37,649 nt of DNA, taken from contig JBBEBG010000011.1 in NCBI GenBank assembly GCA_040882465.1, forward strand, positions 1-37,649, read 5' to 3'. Below the pieces are notes generated by a model. It was not told where the DNA came from. It saw nothing but the letters and a program-made list of their open reading frames with translations, and did no database searches. Shown here one piece after another: positions 1-7,456 of this stretch. This DNA comes from Gemmatimonadota bacterium (GTDB lineage Bacteria > Gemmatimonadota > Gemmatimonadetes > Longimicrobiales > Gaopeijiaceae). Made by a program: the position numbers and the translations under genes. Each line of letters begins with the position of its first letter. The first letter of the stretch is position 1.

Positions 1-51
<51 letters not shown>

Positions 52-84
52 TGCCGACGAAGTGCCGGAGTTGGAAGCTCGAGC

Positions 85-1056
85 CTACCGGCTTGGCGCC
101 GCCATCATCAGCTGGACAATCTGCTCGACGACGTTCTGCTCGAGGCCCTCGGTGTGCCCCTTATCGATCCGGACGAGATCGGCGACGATGCGCCCCCCGG
201 AGCAGTTCGGATAGATCCACCACTCCGTGACCCCCGGCCGGGGGAGGCGTCCCCACGAGTCGGTCCCGGGATCCTGACGCGTGCTGTCGTAGACGTAGCC
301 GGGCTCGGTGTCGAGGATGTCGAACTGACGATCCCGCGCGTCGCAGCGGTAGTGCGCCGCCCAGAGCGAGGTCTCGGGGAGATTCTGGCCGGTCGCTTCG
401 TATTCGCCCACCGTGTAGATGTGGGAGAACTCGCAGTCCGGAATCGTCGGCGGCTCCCCTCCCCGGCCCAGCGTGGGATTTCCGACGCGTCCTCCGGAGA
501 GGCTCAGGAACCCGACCGGATTCCTCGCCTGGTAAAAGTCGGTGCAGATCAGCCGGCGCGTCGTCGCCCCGCCGAAAGAATGCCCGGCGAACCAGAAGGT
601 GATCTCCTGGTCCTCGAACATGCCGTACACGAACTCCACAACGCCCTGGAGATAGGCGTCGTCCACCTCGGGATTCCATGTGCCGGGACCGGGCTCTCCC
701 GCGTCCGGCGTCGCGACGATCAGCCGGTATTCGTCCTTGAAATGGTGGATCGGGAAGTAATGACGCTGCCAATTCCCGAGCGACCCGCCCCCGTGCAGGT
801 TGAAGACGAAGGTCACCTCGTCCCCGGGTTCGAGCCCACAGGGGAAGTCGAGGAAGAAGGGGCGCCCGCTGACCGGCTCGACCGCGTTCCCCGTGTGGCT
901 GACGAGGGGGCCCGGGTACGCGCCCAGCTCGATGTTCAACTCGGGATTGTCGCATTGGAGCGCCCCGCCCGCGGGCGCCTGCGCGCTGAGCGCCGCTCCC
1001 GATGCGACCGCGAGAAACCCGGCGAGTGAAAGCGTGCAGCGAAGAACGGATGGCAT
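85..1056 (-). CDS. Secreted alpha/beta hydrolase, PHB depolymerase/esterase-like
   Basis: This encodes a 323-residue exported alpha/beta hydrolase resembling the poly(3-hydroxybutyrate) depolymerase/feruloyl esterase (LpqC) group. Residues 1-26 form a signal peptide ending near ALSAQA. The oxyanion region LHGGG is at about 88-92, the nucleophile elbow GHSFGG places Ser160, and a C-terminal DKGHTEG places the likely catalytic His301. The start at 1056 was chosen because GGGAG lies seven bases upstream and the signal peptide follows at once. A longer frame reaches upstream but adds an unlikely basic N-terminus. It lies in line with minus-strand exported enzymes. The substrate is unknown; an ester or polyester is inferred. 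Confidence 0.75.
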   Translation of the reverse strand: MPSVLRCTLSLAGFLAVASGAALSAQAPAGGALQCDNPELNIELGAYPGPLVSHTGNAVEPVSGRPFFLDFPCGLEPGDEVTFVFNLHGGGSLGNWQRHYFPIHHFKDEYRLIVATPDAGEPGPGTWNPEVDDAYLQGVVEFVYGMFEDQEITFWFAGHSFGGATTRRLICTDFYQARNPVGFLSLSGGRVGNPTLGRGGEPPTIPDCEFSHIYTVGEYEATGQNLPETSLWAAHYRCDARDRQFDILDTEPGYVYDSTRQDPGTDSWGRLPRPGVTEWWIYPNCSGGRIVADLVRIDKGHTEGLEQNVVEQIVQLMMAAPSR

Positions 1057-1184
1057 CTGAAGTCTCCCGTTGCCCATGTCGAAGAGAAGCCGACTCCGCT
1101 CCAAACTCCGGCTTCGACGCCCGCGCCGCAATCTTTCGGCCTTCGGGCTGCGTTGAAGGACGGCCGCGGCCGGAGCGGCAGTGG

Positions 1185-2129
1185 CTAATCCCCCCCACGC
1201 CCTCCGGGCCGCGTCCATCCGTCGTTCGAAGGGCCGTTCTGGTGTAACCGGGACTCCTCGGAGAGGGGATTCCCAGTCGCGTTCTGGAAGGCCGCATTCC
1301 CCCAGAACTTCCCGGCCTGGTAGGTGGCGTTCCGGGTGAGGATCTGGAGGTCGCGATAGGGCGGCGTGTTCTGCGGGAAGCCCGAGAAGCTCGACAGGTC
1401 GGCGTTCCCGAGAAGAACGCCGTCCACTCCCGGAACCGAGGCGATCTCGAGGGCGTTTTCCACCCCCTCCATCGTCTCGATCATCACGATCACGAGCATG
1501 TTGTCGTTGATCGAGTTTCGGAAATTCTGCCCCTGCGGGACGACGGGCGTCCAGATCCCCTGTCCCTGCCCACCCCCACTACTCCGGCGTCCGGTCGGCG
1601 GGAAACGCACGTAACGAGCGGCCTCCCGCGCCTCGATCGCGTCATCGATCGTCGGCACGATGATCCCGAGCGCCCCCATGTCCATCGCCTTCTGGACGCT
1701 TCCCTCCAGGGCGTCGGGGAGCCGGATCAGAGGAGTCGCGCCGACGCGAGGACAGGCGGCGATCATGTCCTCCACCTCGTCGAAGCGCATCGTGCTGTGT
1801 TGCATCTCGAACCAGGTGAAGTCGTAGTGCGGGGCCTCCTCGCAGTACCGCTCGATGTCGAAGGAGGAGATGGTGTGGCTGAAGATCTGCTCGCCGGAGA
1901 GGAGCTTCGCCTTCGCGGTGTTATAGAGGACCCGGTCCGGGTCGTCCATGAAGGCCCGGGTGGCCCACCCCCAGGGACGCCCGGCGTCCACCAGCGGGGC
2001 CACGACCGCTCCGGTGCCCCAGCCGGAGACATCGGGCGCCTGCGCGGCCGCCGGAGCAGCGATCAATACGGCAAGCGCCGGCCCCTGGGCTGCTCGCAGG
2101 ACCCTCGCCGCGACTCGGGCTGCGCCCAC
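1185..2129 (-). CDS. Exported HpcH/HpaI aldolase-like protein
   Basis: This is a 314-residue protein of the HpcH/HpaI (2-keto-3-deoxy-sugar acid aldolase/citrate lyase beta) barrel family. The metal-binding Glu lies in IVMIETMEGVENA and the metal-binding Asp in VLLGNADLS. The GTG start at 2129 is chosen because GGAG lies six bases upstream and an Ala-rich signal peptide ending near AAPAAAQA follows. The longer in-frame extension overlaps the upstream gene and is ignored. Export is odd, because family members are normally cytoplasmic. The segment WFEMQHS replaces the usual catalytic His region. It starts 23 bp after the copper/heme protein gene, so the two are probably cotranscribed. Its reaction is unknown. 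Confidence 0.75.
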   Translation of the reverse strand: MGAARVAARVLRAAQGPALAVLIAAPAAAQAPDVSGWGTGAVVAPLVDAGRPWGWATRAFMDDPDRVLYNTAKAKLLSGEQIFSHTISSFDIERYCEEAPHYDFTWFEMQHSTMRFDEVEDMIAACPRVGATPLIRLPDALEGSVQKAMDMGALGIIVPTIDDAIEAREAARYVRFPPTGRRSSGGGQGQGIWTPVVPQGQNFRNSINDNMLVIVMIETMEGVENALEIASVPGVDGVLLGNADLSSFSGFPQNTPPYRDLQILTRNATYQAGKFWGNAAFQNATGNPLSEESRLHQNGPSNDGWTRPGGRGGD

Positions 2130-2152
2130 GCTCGTCTCCGCCGATGACGCGG

Positions 2153-3724
2153 TTAGGGCCGGTCGTCGTTGTCCGTGTCGGCGTCTGCGTCGGCCGAGGG
2201 CTCTTCCGGCGGGAAGGGCGGAAGATTGGCCATGCAGAGCGGGCACCCGATCACATGGTCGTTCACCCCAAGCCCGAGCCGCTCGACCCGGTCCGCCATC
2301 TCCTGCACGAACTGCTCGTCGGTGAGACCGACCCGCATCCCGAGGTCGATGAACATGTTCGTGATCGAGCGATTCCCCGAACCCTGCCAATTCCGAGGAT
2401 CCGGCACGTTCGGCGAATCCTCCGACATGTCCATGTAACCGACGATGTGGAGGACCGTCCCCTTCGGAAGGATGGGGGCGTGATCGTCGTCGAAGGCATA
2501 CTGCTTGACCCAGTTGTGATCGTATCCGGCGCAAGCGAGCGTCTCGATCTGCATCCCCCAGATCGCCTCGAGGCACATCCGCGCGCCCGGCCCGTGCAGG
2601 TGCGGCTCGAAGGTCGTGATCTTGATGTGCTCGTCGAGGACGGTGAAGGAGTGGAGCTCCTGATACCCTTCGACGCCTCCGCGAATATCGATGTTCTGCG
2701 CGTCTCCCATGCCGACGCCCGCCCGCCGGAGCTCGGGCTCGTAACCCACGGGGTGGAAGTAGAATCCGATCTCCAGGTGCCCGCGGGTGTCCTGCCCGCT
2801 CGAGTGGAGATGCACCGAGTTCGACACGACGCTCGATCCGGCGCGAAGAAGCCGCCCCGCCCGCGGGTCGAAGATGTCGGGATTCCGGCCGAGCTCGTGC
2901 ACTGGCCATCCAGTCGCTCCGCCCCCGCCCTGGTTGTCGCCGTCCCCGTTCGCGGCCGCGGTGCTGTCCGCGCCCTCGGGGGCGATCACGCGCGTGCTCC
3001 AAATCATGTGGTGGATGATCCACCGCCCGCCCACGGAGGTCCCGTCGGCCGCGGTGCGGCTCACGACGTCGTTGACCTCACGGATCTCGATCGCTCGAAT
3101 GTACCGGTCCTCGGCGAGTCCGGTGGGCATGGACTCCATGTCCCCCCACCAGTCCGGCGCCCCGGCCTCCATGAAGAAGTCCTGCGTCCGGACGACCAGG
3201 TCGGGCTCCCCGATCCGCCATGCGCCGGAGTCGTCCCAAACACGGGCGGGGGGAAGGTCCGCCGGATCCCCCAGCGGAGCCCCGGCGTCCACCCAGGTGG
3301 CGATCATCTCGACCTGCTCGGTGGTGAGCCGCTCGTCGTTCTTGTAGTGCTGGATGCCGATCCCCGGCTCGAGGTAATACGGGGGCATCGCGCCCGCCCG
3401 GTCGCGAATTCCCGTGCGGTGCTTGATCAGGGGCGCCCAGGGTCGAACCTGCTCGTAGCTCTCGAAGGCCATCGGAGCGACCCCGCCCGAGCGGTGGCAA
3501 TGCTGACACTTCGCCTGGAGGATCGGCATGATGTCGCGGGCGAAGGTCACGTCCGCCGCGGCGGCTCCTCCCGCGTTGGCGACACTCGCACCACCGGCGG
3601 GCCCCGCGGAGGCGAGGAACTGCGCACCCAGGCCGCCCGGCACGGCCAGGGCGGCCGCGAAGAGGAAAAGGCCGCCCATCCCCCCCGCGCCACGCGACAC
3701 CACCCGTTGCCCATGGACCTTCAT
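2153..3724 (-). CDS. Cytochrome c domain fused to PHM-like copper monooxygenase core
   Basis: This is a 523-residue exported protein. Residues 1-35 look like a signal peptide. A heme site CQHCH is at 73-77, in the cytochrome c domain common in Gemmatimonadota and Acidobacteriota oxidoreductases. The remainder matches the two-domain copper type II ascorbate-dependent monooxygenase fold. Its probable CuH ligands are the pair His238-His239 (in IIHHM) and a His at 305 or 307 (VHLHSSG). The probable CuM ligands are His375 and His377 (PHLHGPG) and Met457 (SITNMF). The tail is acidic, with a CPLC pair at 494-497. The start at 3724 has GGAGG seven bases upstream. Hydroxylation or redox chemistry in the periplasm is inferred; the substrate is unknown. 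Confidence 0.8.
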   Translation of the reverse strand: MKVHGQRVVSRGAGGMGGLFLFAAALAVPGGLGAQFLASAGPAGGASVANAGGAAAADVTFARDIMPILQAKCQHCHRSGGVAPMAFESYEQVRPWAPLIKHRTGIRDRAGAMPPYYLEPGIGIQHYKNDERLTTEQVEMIATWVDAGAPLGDPADLPPARVWDDSGAWRIGEPDLVVRTQDFFMEAGAPDWWGDMESMPTGLAEDRYIRAIEIREVNDVVSRTAADGTSVGGRWIIHHMIWSTRVIAPEGADSTAAANGDGDNQGGGGATGWPVHELGRNPDIFDPRAGRLLRAGSSVVSNSVHLHSSGQDTRGHLEIGFYFHPVGYEPELRRAGVGMGDAQNIDIRGGVEGYQELHSFTVLDEHIKITTFEPHLHGPGARMCLEAIWGMQIETLACAGYDHNWVKQYAFDDDHAPILPKGTVLHIVGYMDMSEDSPNVPDPRNWQGSGNRSITNMFIDLGMRVGLTDEQFVQEMADRVERLGLGVNDHVIGCPLCMANLPPFPPEEPSADADADTDNDDRP

Positions 3725-3819
3725 CGAAACGCCTCCGTCACGAGTCAGGGAAATCACCCCGGAAACTGTCCCCATCATTCGCCCAAGCCCCCCTCGGGTC
3801 AAGGATTCCCAGGACACTG

Positions 3820-4959
3820 TCAGTGTCCCACGGGAAAGAGAGTCGGGACGAACTTCGTCACCCCCTGAATGGGGCCCACCTCTCCGCCGTACACATTTCC
3901 CTCCGCATCCACCGCCACGCCCTCCCCCATCGAACCGAACCCGCCGCCCCCCGAAGGGGTCGCCGACTCGTGATGGGGGACGAAGTACCAGACTTCCCCA
4001 GTCCGGGCGCTCCCGACCCGAAGTCCCTTCCTCCACCCCGGATTCGCCGTCGGGCTCGACTCGGAATCGATCGCGTACAGGACGTCGTCCTCGGTGATCG
4101 CGAGCCCGCTGATCCGGCTGAACTGATGCCACTCTTGCAGGAAATTGCCGTCCTGGTCGAAAATCTGGAGGCGCACGTTTCCGCGGTCCGCGACGAAGAG
4201 CCTCCCCCGCGAATCGAAGGCGAGCGCGTGCGGTGTGCGGAACTGTCCCGGCCCCGTCCCGAAACTCCCGAAGCTCATGATGTAGGTGCCGTCGGGGGAA
4301 AACTTCGCGATCCGCGCGACGGTGTTTTCGTTTGGCGCGTCGAGCCCCTGCCCGCCGTGCGCCTCCGCGACGAAGATGTCCCCATTCGGTGCGGTGATCA
4401 CGTCGTTCGGCTCGGCGAGGAGGGGTCCAGTCCCGTCGCCCCGCATCCCGGGGGTTCCAAGCGTCAGGAGGAGCTCCCCCTCGGGGCTGAACTTGTAGAC
4501 CGCCTGCCCGCTCGTCCCGTCCTGTGATCCACGCGCGTCCGTCACCCAGACGTTTCCGTCTTCGTCTATGTGCATCCCGTGCGGCCACTGGAACATCCCG
4601 CCCCCGAAGCTCAGCACGGGATTCCCCTCGGGATCGAGCTTGACGATCGGATCCACCTCCGATCCCGCGCAGGAGTTCGTCCCGCAACGCTCCGCGACCC
4701 AGACGTGCATCCCGTCCCGGTCCACTTCGATCGCGCTCACCGAGCCCCAGGTTCGCCCCTCGGGAAGGGTCCCCCACGCCCGAATGGTCGTGTACGGGTG
4801 TGGGAGGTCGTTCACGGGCTGGACGACGCCGTTCACCGTCGTGTAGCCGGGGGCATACGGTGTGTACGGCGCTTCACCGGCGGGAGCGACCTCGCACGAA
4901 GCGGCAGCGAGAGCGAGAACCGCGAATGTGACGGGCGCGCGTGCGGGGCGGGGTGACAT
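3820..4959 (-). CDS. Lipoprotein NHL beta-propeller, PAL (peptidyl-amidoglycolate lyase)-like
   Basis: This is a 379-residue NHL-repeat six-bladed propeller. The N-terminus ends in a weak lipobox with Cys22, so it is probably a lipoprotein. Blades carry repeats such as PHGMHIDEDGNVWVTD and TPHALAFDSRGRLFVADR. These closely resemble the zinc-binding blades of the PAL domain of peptidylglycine alpha-amidating monooxygenase, with His127 and His244 in the positions of two zinc ligands. The third ligand position (SMGEGVAVD) appears to have lost its His. The gene lies 95 bp upstream of the PHM-like gene on the same strand, so the two PAM-like activities sit side by side. It may be only a binding propeller. 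Confidence 0.75.
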   Translation of the reverse strand: MSPRPARAPVTFAVLALAAASCEVAPAGEAPYTPYAPGYTTVNGVVQPVNDLPHPYTTIRAWGTLPEGRTWGSVSAIEVDRDGMHVWVAERCGTNSCAGSEVDPIVKLDPEGNPVLSFGGGMFQWPHGMHIDEDGNVWVTDARGSQDGTSGQAVYKFSPEGELLLTLGTPGMRGDGTGPLLAEPNDVITAPNGDIFVAEAHGGQGLDAPNENTVARIAKFSPDGTYIMSFGSFGTGPGQFRTPHALAFDSRGRLFVADRGNVRLQIFDQDGNFLQEWHQFSRISGLAITEDDVLYAIDSESSPTANPGWRKGLRVGSARTGEVWYFVPHHESATPSGGGGFGSMGEGVAVDAEGNVYGGEVGPIQGVTKFVPTLFPVGH

Positions 4960-5055
4960 CGTGCCTCCTGGTTTCCGCCGTGCGACCTCTTCTTGGCGCG
5001 AAACGCCCTCCCCGGCGACCGGGAAAGGGCATGAGTCAAGTTACGGGACCCCTCC

Positions 5056-5340
5056 TCAATAGGAAAGAACGACGATTCCGGACCAGTCGCTCACGAAGGG
5101 GATCGCGGGTGAGGCGATGTGCGCGAGGTAGACACGGCTACCCGTCGCGTCGAGCCCCCAGGCCGCGCGATTGTCGGCCACCCCCCCATAAGAAGCCTCG
5201 AGCTCCGGAGCCGCCGGGTCGGAGATGTCGAGGACCACGAGCTCCGTGTCTCCAGCCGAGAGGAAGAGGCGGTCCTGCCCGGGGCGAAGAACCACCTCGT
5301 TCGTGTGCCCGGGAGAGGAGAGCGAGCCTTCGTGTGGACG
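5056..5340 (-). pseudogene. C-terminal remnant of an LVIVD/beta-propeller repeat protein
   Basis: The last 85 or so codons of this frame encode propeller-like sequence (LFLSAGDTELVVLDISDP, then AAWGLDATGSRVYLAH, ending VVLSY). It is typical of LVIVD-repeat surface proteins, usually over 400 residues long. Upstream of about 5340 the frame becomes Arg-rich with no start or signal peptide, and it runs against the divergent MarC-like gene. It is therefore a truncated remnant. The 96 bp between this stop and the neighbouring propeller gene start (4960-5055) hold no recognised feature. Confidence 0.55.
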
Positions 5341-5420
5341 CGCGAGTCTCCCCGCCCGCGTGCTGCGTCCGCACGCGCGCCGCCGTTGCCCCCGCCCCCT
5401 TCCGCGTGTAGCCTCCACCG

Positions 5421-6047
5421 ATGGAGCTCTTCATCTCCGCGCTCGTCACCTACTTCGTGGTGATCGACCCCCCGGGATGCACTCCGATCTTCGCTTCCCT
5501 GACCCAAGGGGTCCCGGAGCCCCTCCGCCGCCAGATGGCGGTGCGGTCCGTCGTCGTCGCCGCGGGAATCATCCTCGTCTTCGCGAGCGTCGGTGATCCC
5601 CTCCTGCGGGCCCTCGGGATCAGCCTGGACGCATTCCGAATCGCGGGGGGAATCATGCTCTTCCTCATCGCGCTCGAGATGGTTTTCGAGAAACGAACCC
5701 AGCGGCGGGAAGCGCGCGCGGAGGCGGTCGCGAAAGGCACGCCAGAAGGGGAGTGGGAAGACATCTCGGTCTTCCCGATGGGGATCCCGATGATCGCGGG
5801 GCCGGGGTGCATCGCGAGCACGATGCTTCTCGTCGTACGGGCGAACGGCGCGGTCGAGTTCGCCCTCGTCCTCCTGGCGATGGCCATCGTCCTCGCGCTT
5901 ACCCTCGTCTCGCTCCTTCTCGCCCCACCCCTCATGCGCTTCGTGGGTCCGCGGATCGAAGCGGTGATCACCCGGGTCCTCGGCGTGATCCTCGCGGCGC
6001 TCGCAGCCCAGTTCGTGGTGGATGGTATTCGAGGGAGCGTGGGGTGA
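5421..6047 (+). CDS. MarC family integral membrane protein
   Basis: This is a 208-residue protein of the MarC/NAAT-like family, with about six hydrophobic helices. The first is LFISALVTYFVVIDPPG, which holds the family's conserved Asp-Pro-Pro. A second conserved stretch, FPMGIPMIAGPGCIAS, lies in the middle. A charged cytoplasmic loop (residues about 90-112) separates the two halves. The length matches the family. No clear ribosome-binding site precedes the ATG. It is divergent from the remnant to its left. Despite the historical name, MarC proteins are not established in multidrug resistance, and substrate transport is unproven. Confidence 0.85.
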   Translation: MELFISALVTYFVVIDPPGCTPIFASLTQGVPEPLRRQMAVRSVVVAAGIILVFASVGDPLLRALGISLDAFRIAGGIMLFLIALEMVFEKRTQRREARAEAVAKGTPEGEWEDISVFPMGIPMIAGPGCIASTMLLVVRANGAVEFALVLLAMAIVLALTLVSLLLAPPLMRFVGPRIEAVITRVLGVILAALAAQFVVDGIRGSVG

Positions 6048-6073
6048 TTCCCCCCCTGGCGCGGCCACGGAGC

Positions 6074-6105
6074 GTTATGTATCCTTACTTTACGAGATGC
6101 ATAAC
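6074..6105 (+). promoter_or_regulatory. Inverted repeat upstream of VapB-type gene, possible TA operator
   Basis: GTTATG at 6074-6079 and CATAAC at 6100-6105 form an inverted repeat with a 20-base spacer, 13 bases before the antitoxin ATG. The local AT-richness suggests it overlaps the promoter. VapB-type antitoxins usually autoregulate through such sites. The arms are short, so this is tentative. Confidence 0.3.
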
Positions 6106-6118
6106 ACAGGAGGCACAC

Positions 6119-6343
6119 ATGCATATTCGCACGACCGTGGACCTCGATCGAGAGCTCCTCGAGCGGGCCAAGGAGGCGCTAGACGCTCCCACCTACCGCG
6201 AGGCGATCACACGCGCGCTCGAGGAGGCGGTCTCGCGCATCGAGCTGCGGCGCCTCCTCGAGTCCGTGGAAGGATCGGACCTCGCCTGGGACCTCGACGC
6301 CCTTCTCGCCCACCGACGCGCCGAACGTGGCCACTCTTCTTGA
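6119..6343 (+). CDS. vapB: VapB-like ribbon-helix-helix antitoxin
   Basis: This is a 74-residue antitoxin of the VapB type. The N-terminal strand MHIRTTVDLD and the following helices (ELLERAKEALDAPTYREAITRALEEAV) form a MetJ/Arc-like ribbon-helix-helix. The C-terminal tail would wrap the toxin. The start at 6119 was chosen because AGGAGG sits six bases upstream; longer frames have no such signal. It overlaps the downstream PIN toxin by 17 bp, the usual coupled arrangement. Confidence 0.8.
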   Translation: MHIRTTVDLDRELLERAKEALDAPTYREAITRALEEAVSRIELRRLLESVEGSDLAWDLDALLAHRRAERGHSS

Positions 6344-6815
6344 CACCTCCGCGCTCGTGGTTCTGATCCGGAGCGTTGGCATGCCGGCGCTCGAACCGGT
6401 GGCGCGGGCCGCCCGGGAAGAAATCGAGGCGGGGCGCGCGCTCGTGAGCGCGGTCACCGCCGCCGAGCTCCTCGTCGGCGCGAGCGGAGAGGCGGGGCTC
6501 GAGCGCCTCTCTCTCTTTTTGGACGCCCTCCCCGTGGTCGCCGCCGACCGCGACGTCGCGACCTGGGCGGGAAGGATGGGTGCGCACGCGCGAACCCGTG
6601 GCTCTTCCATTCCGCTCCCCGACCTTCTCATCGCGGCCACGTCCGTGCGCCTCGACGTCCCCCTCCTCACCTGCGACAAGGATTTCGCCCGGGGCCAGGG
6701 AACGGCGACACCGAAGAGTCGGAGCCGGAAGGCGTCCGGCCCGGCTGCCGAATCCGATGGGGGCTCCCTCTGGCGGCGCCTCGTGCTTCACCCGGCTTCA
6801 GTCCCGCGCGCATGA
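6327..6815 (+). CDS. vapC: VapC-like PIN-domain ribonuclease toxin
   Basis: This is a PIN-domain toxin, a probable metal-dependent RNase cutting tRNA or rRNA, held inactive by the adjacent antitoxin. It begins at GTG, inside the antitoxin end, with the first catalytic Asp in LLDTSALV. A central Glu lies in VTAAELLVGAS, an Asp in PLPDLLIAA and the last acidic residues in LLTCDKDFA. At 162 residues it is about 30 longer than typical. The basic, low-complexity tail after CDKDFA may reflect loss of the ancestral stop. It overlaps the glycosylase gene by four bases (ATGA), so translation is coupled. Confidence 0.85.
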   Translation: MATLLDTSALVVLIRSVGMPALEPVARAAREEIEAGRALVSAVTAAELLVGASGEAGLERLSLFLDALPVVAADRDVATWAGRMGAHARTRGSSIPLPDLLIAATSVRLDVPLLTCDKDFARGQGTATPKSRSRKASGPAAESDGGSLWRRLVLHPASVPRA

Positions 6816-7423
6816 CCCACGGGGCCGCCCTCCAACACCTGAAGCGCGCCGATCCCGTGATGGCGAAAGTCATCGCGGAGGTCGGACCCTGCCGCTTCCA
6901 ACCGGTCGCGGAATCGTCGCACTTTCATCACATCGCTCGCGCCATCGTCTTCCAACAGCTCTCGACGAAGGCCGCCGCGACCATCTTCGGGCGGCTGCGG
7001 GCCCTCTGCGGCGAATCGCTCGAGCCCGAAGCGGTCCTTGCGCAGAAGGACGAGGCGCTCCGGGCGGTGGGGCTCTCGAGCTCGAAGACGAAGTACGTGA
7101 AGGATCTCGCCGCGCGAGTCCGCGACGGCTCCCTCCACCTCGACGCGCTCCCGGCAATGGAAGACGCGGAAATCGTCGCCGAGCTCACGAAGGTAAAAGG
7201 AATCGGGGTCTGGTCGGCGCAGATGTTCCTGATCTTCCGGCTCGGCCGCCCCAACATCCTTCCGATCCTGGACCTCGGCATCCAGAAAGGCGTGCAGAGG
7301 GCGTACGGGCTCCGGCGCCTGCCGAAGCCGGCGTACGTGGCGCGGGTCGGGAAGCGGTGGTCGCCGCACGCGACCATCGCCTCGTGGTACCTCTGGCGGT
7401 CGCTCGACGGCCCCGCGGGGTGA
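6812..7423 (+). CDS. DNA-3-methyladenine glycosylase, AlkA/HhH-GPD family
   Basis: This is a 203-residue base-excision glycosylase of the helix-hairpin-helix GPD superfamily, which removes alkylated purines from DNA. The hairpin LTKVKGIGVWSAQMFL is at about 125-140. The catalytic Asp is Asp154 in PILDLGIQKG, the position used by AlkA. It lacks the N-terminal domain of E. coli AlkA and any Ada fusion, like the short AlkA group in many bacteria. It overlaps the upstream PIN toxin by four bases. That pairing of repair enzyme and toxin probably reflects insertion of the TA genes, not shared function. Confidence 0.9.
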   Translation: MTHGAALQHLKRADPVMAKVIAEVGPCRFQPVAESSHFHHIARAIVFQQLSTKAAATIFGRLRALCGESLEPEAVLAQKDEALRAVGLSSSKTKYVKDLAARVRDGSLHLDALPAMEDAEIVAELTKVKGIGVWSAQMFLIFRLGRPNILPILDLGIQKGVQRAYGLRRLPKPAYVARVGKRWSPHATIASWYLWRSLDGPAG

Positions 7424-7456
7424 CCCGCGCGGCCCCGTCACAGCCCGGACTGCGCT

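Noticed and set aside
2144-3868. Long plus-strand open frame (574 codons) opposite the copper/heme protein gene
   Set aside because: It is the complement of a gene with clear heme and copper motifs. The encoded sequence is Arg/His/Pro-rich with no domain. In very GC-rich DNA such mirror frames are common.
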